From Acinetobacter geminorum (lineage in GTDB: Bacteria > Pseudomonadota > Gammaproteobacteria > Pseudomonadales > Moraxellaceae): a stretch of 64,000 bases of DNA. Location: positions 124,001-188,000 of the forward strand of contig NZ_JABELE010000003.1 of NCBI RefSeq assembly GCF_013009345.1, given 5' to 3'. This document shows positions 1 to 8,266 of this stretch, one piece after another. The translations under genes were made by a program, and so were the position numbers. Positions within the stretch are counted from its first letter, which is position 1; the number at the start of each line of letters is the position of its first letter. The notes under the pieces were generated by a model. That model ran no database searches. It was not told the DNA's origin and worked only from the letters and a program-made list of their open reading frames with translations.

Positions 1-631
1 TCCAAAAAGGTAGGTCATCGCCATAATAATCAGAGTCATATTGTATTTGTGGAAACTCTGCGAGTAACTGACGTGTATTAGGGCTGTCACGTCCGGTGTA
101 CCAACCTATAGTTTTATTTTCAAACAAGTTTTCTAAAACAGTTAAAGCTTGTTCCATATGCTTCTTTTCGACTTCAATATCAGTATCTTGATAGTGAAGC
201 CAGCGGTAGCCATGTGAAACAACATCATAGTCAGCTTGCTTAATTGCTTCTACAATATAAGGATTGCGGGCAAGCGCCATTGCAACTCCGAAAATGGTCA
301 TTGGAAGTTTGCGCTTTTGGAATTCATTATGAATGCGCCAAAATCCAGCACGTGAACCATATTCGTACATAGAGTCCATTGACATATGTTTAGCTGGGTA
401 ACTTGCGGCACCAATAATCTCTGATAAAAATTGTTCTGAGCCCTCATCGCCGTGCTCAATATGTTTTTCGCCACCTTCTTCATAATTAAGCACAAATTGC
501 ACAGCAACCTTGGCATTGTTAGGCCATTTAACCTGTGGCGGTTGCCCGTGATAACCGATTAAATCACGTGAATAAGGAGACTTTTGAATCTGCTCAATAA
601 GTTCTGCTCCAGATAGATAAGATTCGGACAC
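1..631 (-). CDS. puuE: PuuE-type allantoinase (polysaccharide deacetylase family), partial
   Basis: The reading frame is open from a GTG at 629-631 to the left edge, so only about the first 210 residues are present. The start is preceded by GGAG at normal spacing. The protein begins MSESYLSGAELIEQIQ and contains FVLNYEEGGE, EYGSRAGFWRI and VSHGYRW, which are typical of metal-independent PuuE allantoinases in the NodB/polysaccharide deacetylase fold. These open allantoin to allantoate in purine (urate) degradation in the cytoplasm. Family assignment rests on these motifs; the C-terminus and the downstream purine-catabolism neighbours lie outside the window. A different NodB-fold deacetylase is possible but less likely. 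Confidence 0.8.
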   Translation of the reverse strand, partial: MSESYLSGAELIEQIQKSPYSRDLIGYHGQPPQVKWPNNAKVAVQFVLNYEEGGEKHIEHGDEGSEQFLSEIIGAASYPAKHMSMDSMYEYGSRAGFWRIHNEFQKRKLPMTIFGVAMALARNPYIVEAIKQADYDVVSHGYRWLHYQDTDIEVEKKHMEQALTVLENLFENKTIGWYTGRDSPNTRQLLAEFPQIQYDSDYYGDDLPFW

Positions 632-883
632 AATTGCTCTCCTTTTGTTCAATTTTTCATAAAAATTTAAAAAATCAGCTTGCATATTTTTATAGATGGA
701 CTGATATTGAAGATATGAAGATCTTCAAAATAAATTAAAAGCAGTACGTTTAAGTCAGGAGATAACAAACCATTACACCATCAAAATGTACAATTGAAGT
801 CAGTTCATGCATGCTTAAAACATGCCAACATAAAAAAGTTTTGCATAGAAAAGATCCACAGTAAGAAAGAGAGGATGGTATTT

Positions 884-1234
884 ATGAATATTGAAATCCG
901 CACAGATAAAAACATCCATAACAGTGAACGTTTAATTACTTATGTACGTGCAGAACTTACTCAAGAATTCCAACGTCATAGCGAACGTATTACGCATTTC
1001 TCGGTTCATTTTAGTGATGAAAATGGGGACAAAGGTGGTGATAAAGATATCCACTGTATGATTGAAGCACGTCCTTCAGGTTTGAAACCAGTTGCAGTAC
1101 ACCATAAAGCAGGAAATATTGATGCTTCAATTCATGGAGCGATTGAAAAATTAAAACGTAGCCTTGAACATACTTTTGAGAAAAAGGAACACCCGAGAGG
1201 TGGTCAACCAGAGTTCATTGATGATGAAGTTTAA
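884..1234 (+). CDS. HPF/RaiA-family ribosome-associated protein
   Basis: A 116-residue protein starting MNIEIRTDKNIHNSE. The fold pattern (short beta strand, helix, then a strand ending HFSVHFSDENG, a basic HHKAGNIDASIHGAIEKLKRSLEH helix) matches the short hibernation-promoting-factor/sigma-54-modulation family, which binds the 30S subunit in stationary phase. The C-terminus is a charged tail ending FIDDEV rather than the long-HPF dimerisation domain. I chose ATG 884 because AGAGAGG lies at normal spacing; an in-frame ATG at 875 is too close to it and the upstream ATG 794 has no ribosome binding site. It is monocistronic and followed by a strong terminator. It is not the canonical rpoN-linked hpf, so it may be an accessory paralogue. 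Confidence 0.75.
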   Translation: MNIEIRTDKNIHNSERLITYVRAELTQEFQRHSERITHFSVHFSDENGDKGGDKDIHCMIEARPSGLKPVAVHHKAGNIDASIHGAIEKLKRSLEHTFEKKEHPRGGQPEFIDDEV

Positions 1235-1245
1235 TTTAAAATCCT

Positions 1246-1269
1246 AAAAAGCCCTTCGGGGCTTTTTTT
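1246..1269 (+). terminator. Rho-independent terminator after the HPF-like gene
   Basis: AAAAAGCCC, loop TTCG, GGGCTTTTTTT: a GC-core hairpin with a stable UUCG tetraloop flanked by A and T runs, 12 bases after the stop codon. Confidence 0.9.
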
Positions 1270-1387
1270 ATATTTAATGAAAATAAAACTATTCACAACA
1301 TTAGGTTTGCAATGCGATGCAATCAACCTCTAAAATCTTCAGAAGAGATTAGGCATAATAGCCCTAATATATTTTTGAGAGATGGTC

Positions 1388-1933
1388 ATGTTAACCACCC
1401 AGCAGCAAGCTTTAATTAAAGCCATAGAAGAATTAGAACTCGCGCAAGTGCAAAAATTACTTGCTGAAGGACTTGATCCGAACTTTATTGATCCGGAACA
1501 AGGGCCACCTGTATCAATCATTTGTGATGGAATTTTTAAATGGTGGGAAGATGTATCAGAAGCTTATGAAGCTGGTACACCACTATCACAAGAAGAAAAG
1601 CAACAATCATTACAGGTTTACCTCGATATACTCGAAGCGTTGATTCAAGCCAAAGCGAATGTACACCTTTGGGATGCAGAAGAGTTTTATGGTCCGTTAT
1701 GGGATGCGGCAAGCTCGGCATGTGCGCCAGCTGTCCAACGTTTATTAAATGAAAAAGTTGATCCAAACACACGCGATGAAGAGGGACTCACTATTTTATC
1801 TTCAATCAGTCAGTTGTTCTTTGATTGTGACTTTGATGAAATAGATTGGTCAGAAGCGCTTCAAGAAGAGCGTGAAACATTAGAATTATTGCGCCAACAT
1901 GGGGCAAAAATGTCAAAAGAACTAACTACTTGA
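1388..1933 (+). CDS. Ankyrin-repeat protein
   Basis: An acidic soluble protein of 181 residues. Ankyrin-like units are visible: LIKAIEELELAQVQKLLAEGLDPN near the N-terminus, LEALIQAKANVHLWDAEEFYGPLWDAASS in the middle, and AVQRLLNEKVDPNTRDEEGLTIL, with a final LELLRQHGAKM. These are protein-interaction scaffolds; no enzymatic motif or signal peptide is seen, so it is probably cytoplasmic. GAGAG at 1377-1381 fits ATG 1388 better than the in-frame ATG 1382, which it almost touches. The stop is 12 bases before the next gene, suggesting co-transcription with the barrel protein and dsbD. The partner is unknown. Confidence 0.75.
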   Translation: MLTTQQQALIKAIEELELAQVQKLLAEGLDPNFIDPEQGPPVSIICDGIFKWWEDVSEAYEAGTPLSQEEKQQSLQVYLDILEALIQAKANVHLWDAEEFYGPLWDAASSACAPAVQRLLNEKVDPNTRDEEGLTILSSISQLFFDCDFDEIDWSEALQEERETLELLRQHGAKMSKELTT

Positions 1934-1945
1934 TTGGATAATAGA

Positions 1946-2713
1946 ATGAGAACATTTCAAATTTTAACTTTTGCTTTGACCACTGTTGCCGCAGGAAGTA
2001 CTTTTGCTGCAGAGTTCTCTTTTGACCGCCCAGGTGCTGGCTTTGGAACAGGGATTACTCCAGTTGGTAAATTGGCTTGGGAACAAGGTTTGCCAAGTGC
2101 AACTTATACAGAGTCAACGGTTGATGGCGTCAAAGAAAAGACCGTAACTGTAAATGAAGATATGTTATTCCGTACCGGTTTAGCCGAGGGCTTGGAATTA
2201 CAATTAGGTTGGCAAGGTCCAGCATGGACTCAAACTAAACGTGCTGGTAAAAAACATGATACGTCAGGCTTTGGTGATGTCAGTATCGGTTTGAAAAAAG
2301 CAATTGATCTAAAAGATGAAAACTTATCAATGGCTGTGTTAGCTGAAGCGATCATTGCCACTGGAAATGATGAATTTACTGCGCATGACGATATTTATAG
2401 TCTAAGTTCAGCAGTCGCTTATAAATATAATGACTTAGTCGGCACATCAATTACCATGCGCTACGAAGTACAAAATAGTAACTGGGCAGTAACTGCAATC
2501 CCGACGATTGATTATAAAATCGCAGGTAAGTTGTCTGGTTATTCTGAGTTTATTTACCGTAAAGCTGAAAGCCAAGACTACGAATATGGTTTAGGGACAG
2601 GTTTAGTCTACGCTGTAAATGATCGTACTCAGCTCGATGCAAGTATCGGGGTTGATTTAGAGGGTCAAGATAAGAGCTACAACGGTGGCTTAGGCGTGGC
2701 GTTCTTGTTCTAA
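1946..2713 (+). CDS. Putative outer-membrane beta-barrel protein (MetA-pathway/transporter-like family)
   Basis: A 255-residue protein with a signal peptide (MRTFQILTFALTTVAAGSTFAA, cleavage about residue 22) followed by alternating short strands rich in aromatic and small residues and a terminal GGLGVAFLF, the C-terminal aromatic expected for BAM-inserted barrels. The mature start FSFDRPGAGFGTGITPVGKL resembles proteins annotated as transporters of the phenol MetA-degradation family (PF13557-like); this is by pattern only. ATG 1946 is used; an upstream in-frame TTG directly after the ankyrin stop would disrupt the signal peptide. It sits between the ankyrin gene and dsbD with short gaps. Substrate is unknown. 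Confidence 0.65.
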   Translation: MRTFQILTFALTTVAAGSTFAAEFSFDRPGAGFGTGITPVGKLAWEQGLPSATYTESTVDGVKEKTVTVNEDMLFRTGLAEGLELQLGWQGPAWTQTKRAGKKHDTSGFGDVSIGLKKAIDLKDENLSMAVLAEAIIATGNDEFTAHDDIYSLSSAVAYKYNDLVGTSITMRYEVQNSNWAVTAIPTIDYKIAGKLSGYSEFIYRKAESQDYEYGLGTGLVYAVNDRTQLDASIGVDLEGQDKSYNGGLGVAFLF

Positions 2714-2731
2714 TCGAAGCAATTTAAATTT

Positions 2732-4558
2732 ATGTTAATGAAAAAGCTTATTCATCAGGGAATTCTTTATTTCCTAGCCGTTGCTGTTTGTGTGTTTAGC
2801 CAGTTGGTTTCCGCACAAGACAAGCTACTCTCGCCCGAACAAGCTTTTTCATTTTCGGTTGAATCTTCTGAGCCGCATACTGCGAGTTTGTCTTGGCAGA
2901 TTCAGCCAAATTATTATCTCTATCAGCATAAATTTTCTGTACAACAAGGTACTCAACCTTTAACTTTAAAGTTACCTAAAGCGATTGCTCAATATGATGA
3001 AAATTATGGGCAAAGTCAGGTTTACTACCATCAAGTTAATTTCCAAATTAAAACAAAGCCTTCAGAGCACTATAGTGTGACTTGGCAGGGCTGTGCCAAA
3101 GACCGTATTTGTTATCCGCCACAAACTATTGAATTTCAAACCGATGCAGATGGCTTGGTGGGTGTGCAAAACCAAGCAGGAACAGCGCCAAAACGATTAC
3201 TAGATTTAGCGAATACACAATCCGACACTTCCTCGGGTTCAGAATCTTTAGAAAAAGAGCAGAGTACAGAGACAGCAGCTGATACAACTACACCTCAAAT
3301 TGCGCAAGATCAGATCTGGTCTGCTAAGTTAATTGAACACTCGCTTTGGTATGGAGTTTTATTATTTTTAGGTTTAGGCATGTTGCTCGCATTTACGCCA
3401 TGTTCTTTACCAATGCTTCCTATTTTAACTTCGCTGATTATTCGAGAACATAAAGGTTTAAAAGCTTGGACCATTGCGCTTACTTTTGTGTGTAGCATGG
3501 CATTAGTTTATGCAGGCTTGGGTTTAATTGCTTCTTCGGCAGGTTTAAATTTCCAACGCTGGTTACAACAGCCAGCAACTTTAATTGCTTTTAGTTTGCT
3601 GTTTATTGTTTTTGCTCTGAACTTATTTGGTTTGTTTGAGCTTCGTTTACCTCAGACATGGTTAAATCGACTTGACCGTATTCAGTCAATGCAACAAGGC
3701 GGCACTTTGGTCGGTGCTGGGGTTATGGGTGTCGTTTCTGCGCTCTTGGTGGGACCTTGTATGACTGCACCACTCGCCGGAACTTTGTTATTTATTTCTC
3801 AAACACAAAATCAATGGCAAGGTGCTTTGCTTTTATTCTGCCTAGGTTTTGGAATGGGAATTCCGCTACTGCTGGCAAGTATTTTAGGGGCAAAATTCTT
3901 GCCTAAAGCTGGTGACTGGATGCATCAGATTAAAGTAATTTTTGCTTTTCTGATGTTGGGTTTAAGTCTTTATTTTATTCGCCCTTTATTACCAGATTGG
4001 GGCATGCAAGTACTTAGTTTAGTATTAGGCCTCGCTTTTATAGCCTATGCTGTTTATCAGTTTTTCTGGAAAAAAGGGCAACTACAATGGCTCTACGCGA
4101 TTTTATTATTAATCGTTACACCTTTTGTAGCCTATAACCAATATCAACATATTCAAAATCGAACCTTGCAAAGTTCTAATCATATGGCCGAGTGGCATAT
4201 TGCGACTAGTGCAGCAGACTTTGAGAAAATTTTAGCGGCAGCACCTGCTGATCGAGCTATTGTGGTTGATGTCTATGCAGACTGGTGTGTTGCCTGCCAA
4301 CCGATTGAACACCGTATTTTAAAAGCACCCGAGGTTCAATCTGCTCTTGCGCCATATTATTTAATTAAGCTTGATTTGAGCCATTATGACCAGTCGCATG
4401 AAGCGCTACTTAAACAATGGAATATTTTAGGACCACCGACCTATTTATTCTTAAGCCCAGAGCAAAAAGAGATTCGTGCTTTACGATTAACGGGTGCTTT
4501 TAGTCAGCAAGAACTTTTGCAACAACTCGCAAGTTTGGCAAAGCTCAAAGAATCATAA
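2732..4558 (+). CDS. dsbD: Thiol:disulfide interchange protein DsbD
   Basis: Inner-membrane electron shuttle moving reducing power from cytoplasmic thioredoxin to periplasmic disulfide isomerases and cytochrome c maturation. All three modules are present in 608 residues: a signal peptide and N-terminal periplasmic domain with Cys121 and Cys127 (GCAKDRICYPP), a multi-pass membrane domain with the redox pair Cys224 (FTPCSLPMLP) and Cys343 (GPCMTAPLAG), and a C-terminal thioredoxin domain with Cys519-x-x-Cys522 (ADWCVAC). The start is ATG 2732 with a second possible ATG two codons on; no strong ribosome binding site is visible. Its 3' end overlaps the convergent cyclase gene by six bases. Confidence 0.95.
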   Translation: MLMKKLIHQGILYFLAVAVCVFSQLVSAQDKLLSPEQAFSFSVESSEPHTASLSWQIQPNYYLYQHKFSVQQGTQPLTLKLPKAIAQYDENYGQSQVYYHQVNFQIKTKPSEHYSVTWQGCAKDRICYPPQTIEFQTDADGLVGVQNQAGTAPKRLLDLANTQSDTSSGSESLEKEQSTETAADTTTPQIAQDQIWSAKLIEHSLWYGVLLFLGLGMLLAFTPCSLPMLPILTSLIIREHKGLKAWTIALTFVCSMALVYAGLGLIASSAGLNFQRWLQQPATLIAFSLLFIVFALNLFGLFELRLPQTWLNRLDRIQSMQQGGTLVGAGVMGVVSALLVGPCMTAPLAGTLLFISQTQNQWQGALLLFCLGFGMGIPLLLASILGAKFLPKAGDWMHQIKVIFAFLMLGLSLYFIRPLLPDWGMQVLSLVLGLAFIAYAVYQFFWKKGQLQWLYAILLLIVTPFVAYNQYQHIQNRTLQSSNHMAEWHIATSAADFEKILAAAPADRAIVVDVYADWCVACQPIEHRILKAPEVQSALAPYYLIKLDLSHYDQSHEALLKQWNILGPPTYLFLSPEQKEIRALRLTGAFSQQELLQQLASLAKLKES

Positions 4559-5746
4559 GGTATTGATAGTTTCGGTCTGATGAAATGTGCGTACCTGATT
4601 ACGGCCTGAAGCTTTTACCGCATAGAGAGCTTGGTCAGCCTGTCGAATAACAAGATAAGGGTCCTCTGCAAAAGCTGAACTGCTTATTCCAAAACTTGCA
4701 CTAATATGAATAGGATTATTTTGGGCGCTACAGACAGGTAATTCTTGTAAAGCACAGCGACAACGCTCAGCAATTTTTTCAGCTTGAATAATATCGGTGT
4801 GGGGGAGTAATAAAATAAATTCTTCTCCACCAAATCGACCAATAATGTCCTCACTGCGCAAATTATCAGAAAGGCACTGCGCAATTTCGATTAAGACCTG
4901 ATCCCCTTGGTGATGTCCGTATATATCATTAATTTTTTTAAAATGATCGATATCAAGAAGTACTACTGCATAATCAAATTGTTGTTGGTGTAGCGACTCT
5001 AAATGTGTGTTTAAACTACGTCTATTTAATACATTGGTTAAAGGGTCGATTTGGCTTAGACGTTGAATATAAGTTTCTCGCTGACGCCATTGGGTGAGTA
5101 ATATTTCAAATAAAATAAAACAGGCCAATAAAATAGGCATAATAAAAAAAGCCATACTTCCTAACCAAAACGGATTAGTTTGGGCTCGTTGCATAGCAAT
5201 AAGATTGAATAATGGCGCATAAGGCAAAACACCTTTCATGCTTAGATACGTACATATTGTTAAAATAATCGTCGCAGGTATAAGGGCGCTATAAACAATT
5301 TTCCGCTCGAATAACACCAAACCCACACCGATGGTACCTACATAACCGACCATAGTGGCTGGACTGATACTGCCAATTAAATATCCATCGTGGCATAGCA
5401 TAAGTGCAAAGAACTGTACACTAATCAAAGGAATAACTTTTTGAGCCCATTCATCATTTTTGTAGCGATAACAGGGGATTATCAAAGCGCCTAATAAAAA
5501 TAAAGTAAATAAATTGAGCAAGATTTGTGATTCAACTAAAGGCAGATTTGCCCATTGCCAAACGCTTGGCGTAATTAAAATATAGCCTTTCCATAAAATC
5601 CAACTGAAGTTCATTGCACAAGCAAGTGTGAGCATCAGTGCACTTTTTTGTAGTGGCGTCCAGTTGATGATGTGATTATTGTAGATGAAATCGATTATCA
5701 CCTGTTTTATTCTATTTACGGGATGAGTGATTAAACGATTTTTCAT
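4553..5746 (-). CDS. Membrane-anchored diguanylate cyclase (GGDEF)
   Basis: A 397-residue protein. Residues about 35-220 contain six or more hydrophobic segments forming a membrane sensor region; residues about 228-388 form a GGDEF domain with DPLTNVLNRR at 234-243, the metal-binding LLDIDHFK near 263-270, the active-site GGEEF at 306-310, and the allosteric I-site RSED at 297-300, five residues upstream. It is therefore predicted to make cyclic-di-GMP from GTP with product inhibition. There is no EAL domain. It is monocistronic. The stimulus sensed by the membrane region is unknown. Confidence 0.9.
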   Translation of the reverse strand: MKNRLITHPVNRIKQVIIDFIYNNHIINWTPLQKSALMLTLACAMNFSWILWKGYILITPSVWQWANLPLVESQILLNLFTLFLLGALIIPCYRYKNDEWAQKVIPLISVQFFALMLCHDGYLIGSISPATMVGYVGTIGVGLVLFERKIVYSALIPATIILTICTYLSMKGVLPYAPLFNLIAMQRAQTNPFWLGSMAFFIMPILLACFILFEILLTQWRQRETYIQRLSQIDPLTNVLNRRSLNTHLESLHQQQFDYAVVLLDIDHFKKINDIYGHHQGDQVLIEIAQCLSDNLRSEDIIGRFGGEEFILLLPHTDIIQAEKIAERCRCALQELPVCSAQNNPIHISASFGISSSAFAEDPYLVIRQADQALYAVKASGRNQVRTFHQTETINTL

Positions 5747-5920
5747 AGTAAGTAAGGGCTCCTAAATATAGATGCCTCTTTGTTGGACCATCCTAAAATT
5801 GGATTGTTTAAATAATTTATATTTTAAACATAACATGATTTTCATTTTATATATGATGACTTTTTATAAAGAAAATGATGTGAAAAGTTTTATTCACTGT
5901 TCACACCATTTATAGATAAA

Positions 5921-6832
5921 TTAAGTTTTATCAAGTTCGTGAGCAAATTCAGCAATATCTGCCAATGCTTGTTTAGCCTCATCAAACCATGCATTAAACA
6001 TCTGGAAGTTATGCCACATGCCTGTATAAAGTTTGAATTGAACTTTAACACCTGCATCTTCGGCTTTCTCTCTAAAACGTTTGGCATCGTCTAATAAGAT
6101 TTCTTTAGAGCCCACTTGAACCAAAGTGGGCGGTAGACCATGCAAGTCATCGAAAATAGGCGAAACACGTGGGTCATCAGCTGCAATATGATTGCCTATA
6201 TAGTATTGAGTTCCTGTTTGCAGCGCTTCAATAGAGAGTAAGGCATCATGTTTTTTATTAAATCTGAGTGACTCACTCGTGAGTGTTAAATCCAAAAATG
6301 GAGATAACAAAATCAGGCCACTTGGCATGAGCTCAGGTTGTTCTTTTAAACGTAAGCAAAGTGCTAGCGCTAAATTTGCTCCGCATGAATCACCTGACAA
6401 AATAATATCTTTAGGTTGGATGCCTTGGACCACTAAAGACTGATAGATGTCGTATAGAGCTTCGGTTGCCTCAGGGTAGGGATGCTCTGGTGCAAGAGGA
6501 TAATCCACATGGATAATCTGCATTTGAGTACGGGCAGCTAAATCCGTCATAAAAGCATGATGTGTTTTGACACTACCAAGGAAAAAAGCACCGCCGTGAA
6601 TGTGAAAAATTAGTTGAGTCGCAGAATCTTGCGGCTTGATTTCTTCACCTTTAATACCTGCTAGTCGAATCGGGCGCACAGAAACATTTTTTTGTCGTGG
6701 GAAAGCACGACACATCTGATCAAGCACAGGGCGTAAGGCAGTAGCCGGCAAATTTAGCTGGCTTGGCTTGCGAATTGTTGTTTTAAGAAAAGTTTCTGTA
6801 AAATAATATTTCCAAACATTTGATATATTCAT
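5921..6832 (-). CDS. Alpha/beta-hydrolase, hormone-sensitive-lipase family esterase
   Basis: A 303-residue cytoplasmic carboxylesterase. The HSL (family IV) signature HGGAFF lies at 79-84, the nucleophile elbow GDSCG places Ser149, and the remaining triad is an Asp in EILLDDA near 248 and His274 (MWHNF). Short-chain acyl esters are the usual substrates of this family; the natural substrate here is unknown. The start ATG 6832 gives MNISNVWKYY without a signal peptide. No operon partner: both flanking gaps are about 150-175 bases. Confidence 0.88.
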   Translation of the reverse strand: MNISNVWKYYFTETFLKTTIRKPSQLNLPATALRPVLDQMCRAFPRQKNVSVRPIRLAGIKGEEIKPQDSATQLIFHIHGGAFFLGSVKTHHAFMTDLAARTQMQIIHVDYPLAPEHPYPEATEALYDIYQSLVVQGIQPKDIILSGDSCGANLALALCLRLKEQPELMPSGLILLSPFLDLTLTSESLRFNKKHDALLSIEALQTGTQYYIGNHIAADDPRVSPIFDDLHGLPPTLVQVGSKEILLDDAKRFREKAEDAGVKVQFKLYTGMWHNFQMFNAWFDEAKQALADIAEFAHELDKT

Positions 6833-6984
6833 ATAGCATCCATTTTTATGCTAGTTTCTTGTTTTCTTGTAAATTTTATTTTGCAAGATTACAAGGTTAC
6901 ACGAAACAGTCACATTCAAAAATTGCAATATCTTTGCGACTTCTGAATACTAAAAATCTTGAAAGACCCAAGGATATTACAAAA

Positions 6985-7422
6985 ATGAAAAAGATTGCTT
7001 TAGCTTTAGGACTCATTGGTATGGCTGCATTTGCCAATGCGGCTGATTCACTCAATGGAACGGTATGGAAAACGATTGATGATCAGACCAACAAGCCAAA
7101 AGCCGTAGTGAAATTTACGGAACAGAAGGACGGAACCTTAACTGCAACCATTCAGAGCATTTTGACACCAGGTGAAGAAAACGCTTGTACAAAATGTGAA
7201 GGTCCGTACAAAAACAAACCGCTTAAAGGTGTCACCATTGTACATAATTTAAAAAATGTAGGTGGTAACAGTTATGAAAACGGTACGATTTTAGACCCAA
7301 AATCAGGTAAAACTTACAAACTGAAAGGTGAGTTAACCGATGGCGGCAAAAAGCTTAAATTACGTGGTTATATTGGCGTTTCTGCACTTGGTCGTAACCA
7401 AACATGGATTCGCGCGAACTAA
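6985..7422 (+). CDS. DUF2147 exported protein
   Basis: 145 residues: a signal peptide (MKKIALALGLIGMAAFANA, cleavage about residue 19) then a small beta-rich domain with LNGTVWKTIDD, a CTKCEG pair of cysteines, and the terminal GYIGVSALGRNQTWIR that marks DUF2147. Members are secreted or periplasmic and of unsettled function. ATG 6985 follows AAGGAT at good spacing; longer upstream frames lack a ribosome binding site. It faces the YffB-like gene and shares a bidirectional terminator with it. Confidence 0.88.
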   Translation: MKKIALALGLIGMAAFANAADSLNGTVWKTIDDQTNKPKAVVKFTEQKDGTLTATIQSILTPGEENACTKCEGPYKNKPLKGVTIVHNLKNVGGNSYENGTILDPKSGKTYKLKGELTDGGKKLKLRGYIGVSALGRNQTWIRAN

Positions 7423-7432
7423 AAGTTTTAAT

Positions 7433-7462
7433 AAAAAAACGAGCCAAATGGCTCGTTTTTTT
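7433..7462. terminator. Bidirectional terminator between the DUF2147 and YffB-like genes
   Basis: A run of A, then CGAGCC, a short AAAT loop, GGCTCG and a T run. It is symmetric and serves both converging genes; the T run touches the stop codon of the minus-strand gene. Confidence 0.9.
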
Positions 7463-7811
7463 ATGCTTGAATATTTTGATAGGCGGTTTCATCGAAACCT
7501 ACAATAAAGCCTTGTGGAGTTTTTAAAACAGGTCTTTTAATCAAACTTGGTTGAGCAATGAGTGCTTCAATGAGGTTTTCTTCACTGCTTAGAGCACGGT
7601 TTTGTTCTTCTTCTGAAAGCTTGCGCCAAGTCGTCCCTTTTTTGTTAAGAACGGTATCTTGCCCAATTTCTTTTAACCAAATTTTTAGGGTATCTGCATC
7701 GATCCCTTGTTTTTTATAATCATGAAAATCATAGTTAAGCCCTTTAGCTTGCAAGGCATCAAATGCTTTTTTCATTGAGTTACAGTTTTTAATTCCATAA
7801 ATTTTTAACAT
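7461..7811 (-). CDS. YffB/Spx-ArsC-family thioredoxin-fold protein
   Basis: 116 residues starting MLKIYGIKNCNSMKKAFDAL: a thioredoxin-like strand then a single cysteine (Cys10) in KNCNS, followed by DYKKQGIDADTLKIWL, TTWRKLSEEEQ and IKRPVLKTPQGFIVGFDE. This is the pattern of the ArsC/Spx/YffB family; YffB proteins are about 118 residues and are suggested to be glutathione-dependent thiol reductases. The ArsC arginines for arsenate are not obvious, so arsenate reduction is unlikely. I chose ATG 7811 by family alignment; ATG 7829 is in frame but neither has a clear ribosome binding site. Confidence 0.8.
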   Translation of the reverse strand: MLKIYGIKNCNSMKKAFDALQAKGLNYDFHDYKKQGIDADTLKIWLKEIGQDTVLNKKGTTWRKLSEEEQNRALSSEENLIEALIAQPSLIKRPVLKTPQGFIVGFDETAYQNIQA

Positions 7812-8019
7812 TTTATCGGACCATGTCAAAAAGAGAGATCACACAGCCTAACCCAAAATGCTTTTAAGCACTACTTTATACCGATACTTTTAAAACAAAT
7901 GAAAATTAATGATTAATCGAAAGAGAAATGTCATGTTATTGTCATAAGACAAGGTAATAATGAGCTTAATAAGAAGAAGTTAAAACTAAAAGAACTTAGC
8001 GCAAAATAAGAGACAGAAA

Positions 8020-8058
8020 AGAGAAAACCCGCATTTAATCATCCTGATCATGCGGGTC
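8020..8058 (-). terminator. Terminator of the candidate small RNA
   Basis: On the minus strand ACCCGCAT pairs with ATGCGGGT around a 15-base loop containing AGGAT, followed by TTTTCTCTTTT. Confidence 0.75.
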
Positions 8059-8172
8059 TCATTTCAACGTCCAATGTCACATCCTTGCAAATAAACTTAT
8101 CATAAGTTTATTTTATCTTCCTACGGCGTCCTATCCTTTTGCGTCATCCTGACTGCTTCCCTGTGCCGTGGG
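8020..8172 (-). ncRNA. Candidate CsrB/RsmZ-type (CsrA/RsmA-binding) small RNA
   Basis: Read on the minus strand from about 8172, the non-coding segment carries eight GGA trinucleotides in about 140 bases: CAGGGAAG, TCAGGATGA, AAGGATAGGACG (two), GTAGGAAG, CAAGGATGTG, TTGGACG and TCAGGATGA. Several sit in loops of short self-complementary stems, e.g. GTC-AGGAT-GAC and ATC-AGGAT-GAT. A long-range ACGGC/GCCGT stem and a 10-bp AT hairpin (AATAAACTTA, loop TGA, TAAGTTTATT) are also visible. It ends in ACCCGCAT...ATGCGGGT followed by TTTTCTCTTTT. This density of A(N)GGA motifs in hairpin loops is the hallmark of RNAs that titrate CsrA/RsmA. The ends are inferred; the assignment is structural, not by database match. 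Confidence 0.6.
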
Positions 8173-8173
8173 G

Positions 8174-8199
8174 CTATAATGCCGTTAAAGCTGTGTAAG
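8174..8199 (-). promoter_or_regulatory. Putative promoter of the candidate small RNA
   Basis: On the minus strand CATTATAGC gives a plausible -10 about 8174-8182. The -35 area is poor but contains CTTACA (8194-8199), a half-site seen in GacA-controlled promoters. A weak -35 would fit an activator-dependent promoter. This is inference from sequence alone. Confidence 0.4.
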
Positions 8200-8244
8200 A
8201 AAAATACTCAAAAACGACATATGCTGTAAGCGAAAACGACAATG

Positions 8245-8266
8245 TAAGTGAACAAGTGTTCACTTA
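8245..8266. promoter_or_regulatory. Perfect 10-bp inverted repeat upstream of the small RNA
   Basis: TAAGTGAACA, spacer AG, TGTTCACTTA: a perfect dyad overlapping the xthA stop codon. There is no T run, so it is not a terminator; its form is that of a repressor operator (TetR-like size). It lies about 65-85 bases upstream of the proposed small-RNA -10. The regulator is unknown. Confidence 0.45.

Noticed and set aside
8174..8179. TATAAT on the plus strand inside the small-RNA promoter area
   Set aside because: No -35 at proper spacing and no gene or terminator downstream on the plus strand; the minus-strand reading explains the region better.
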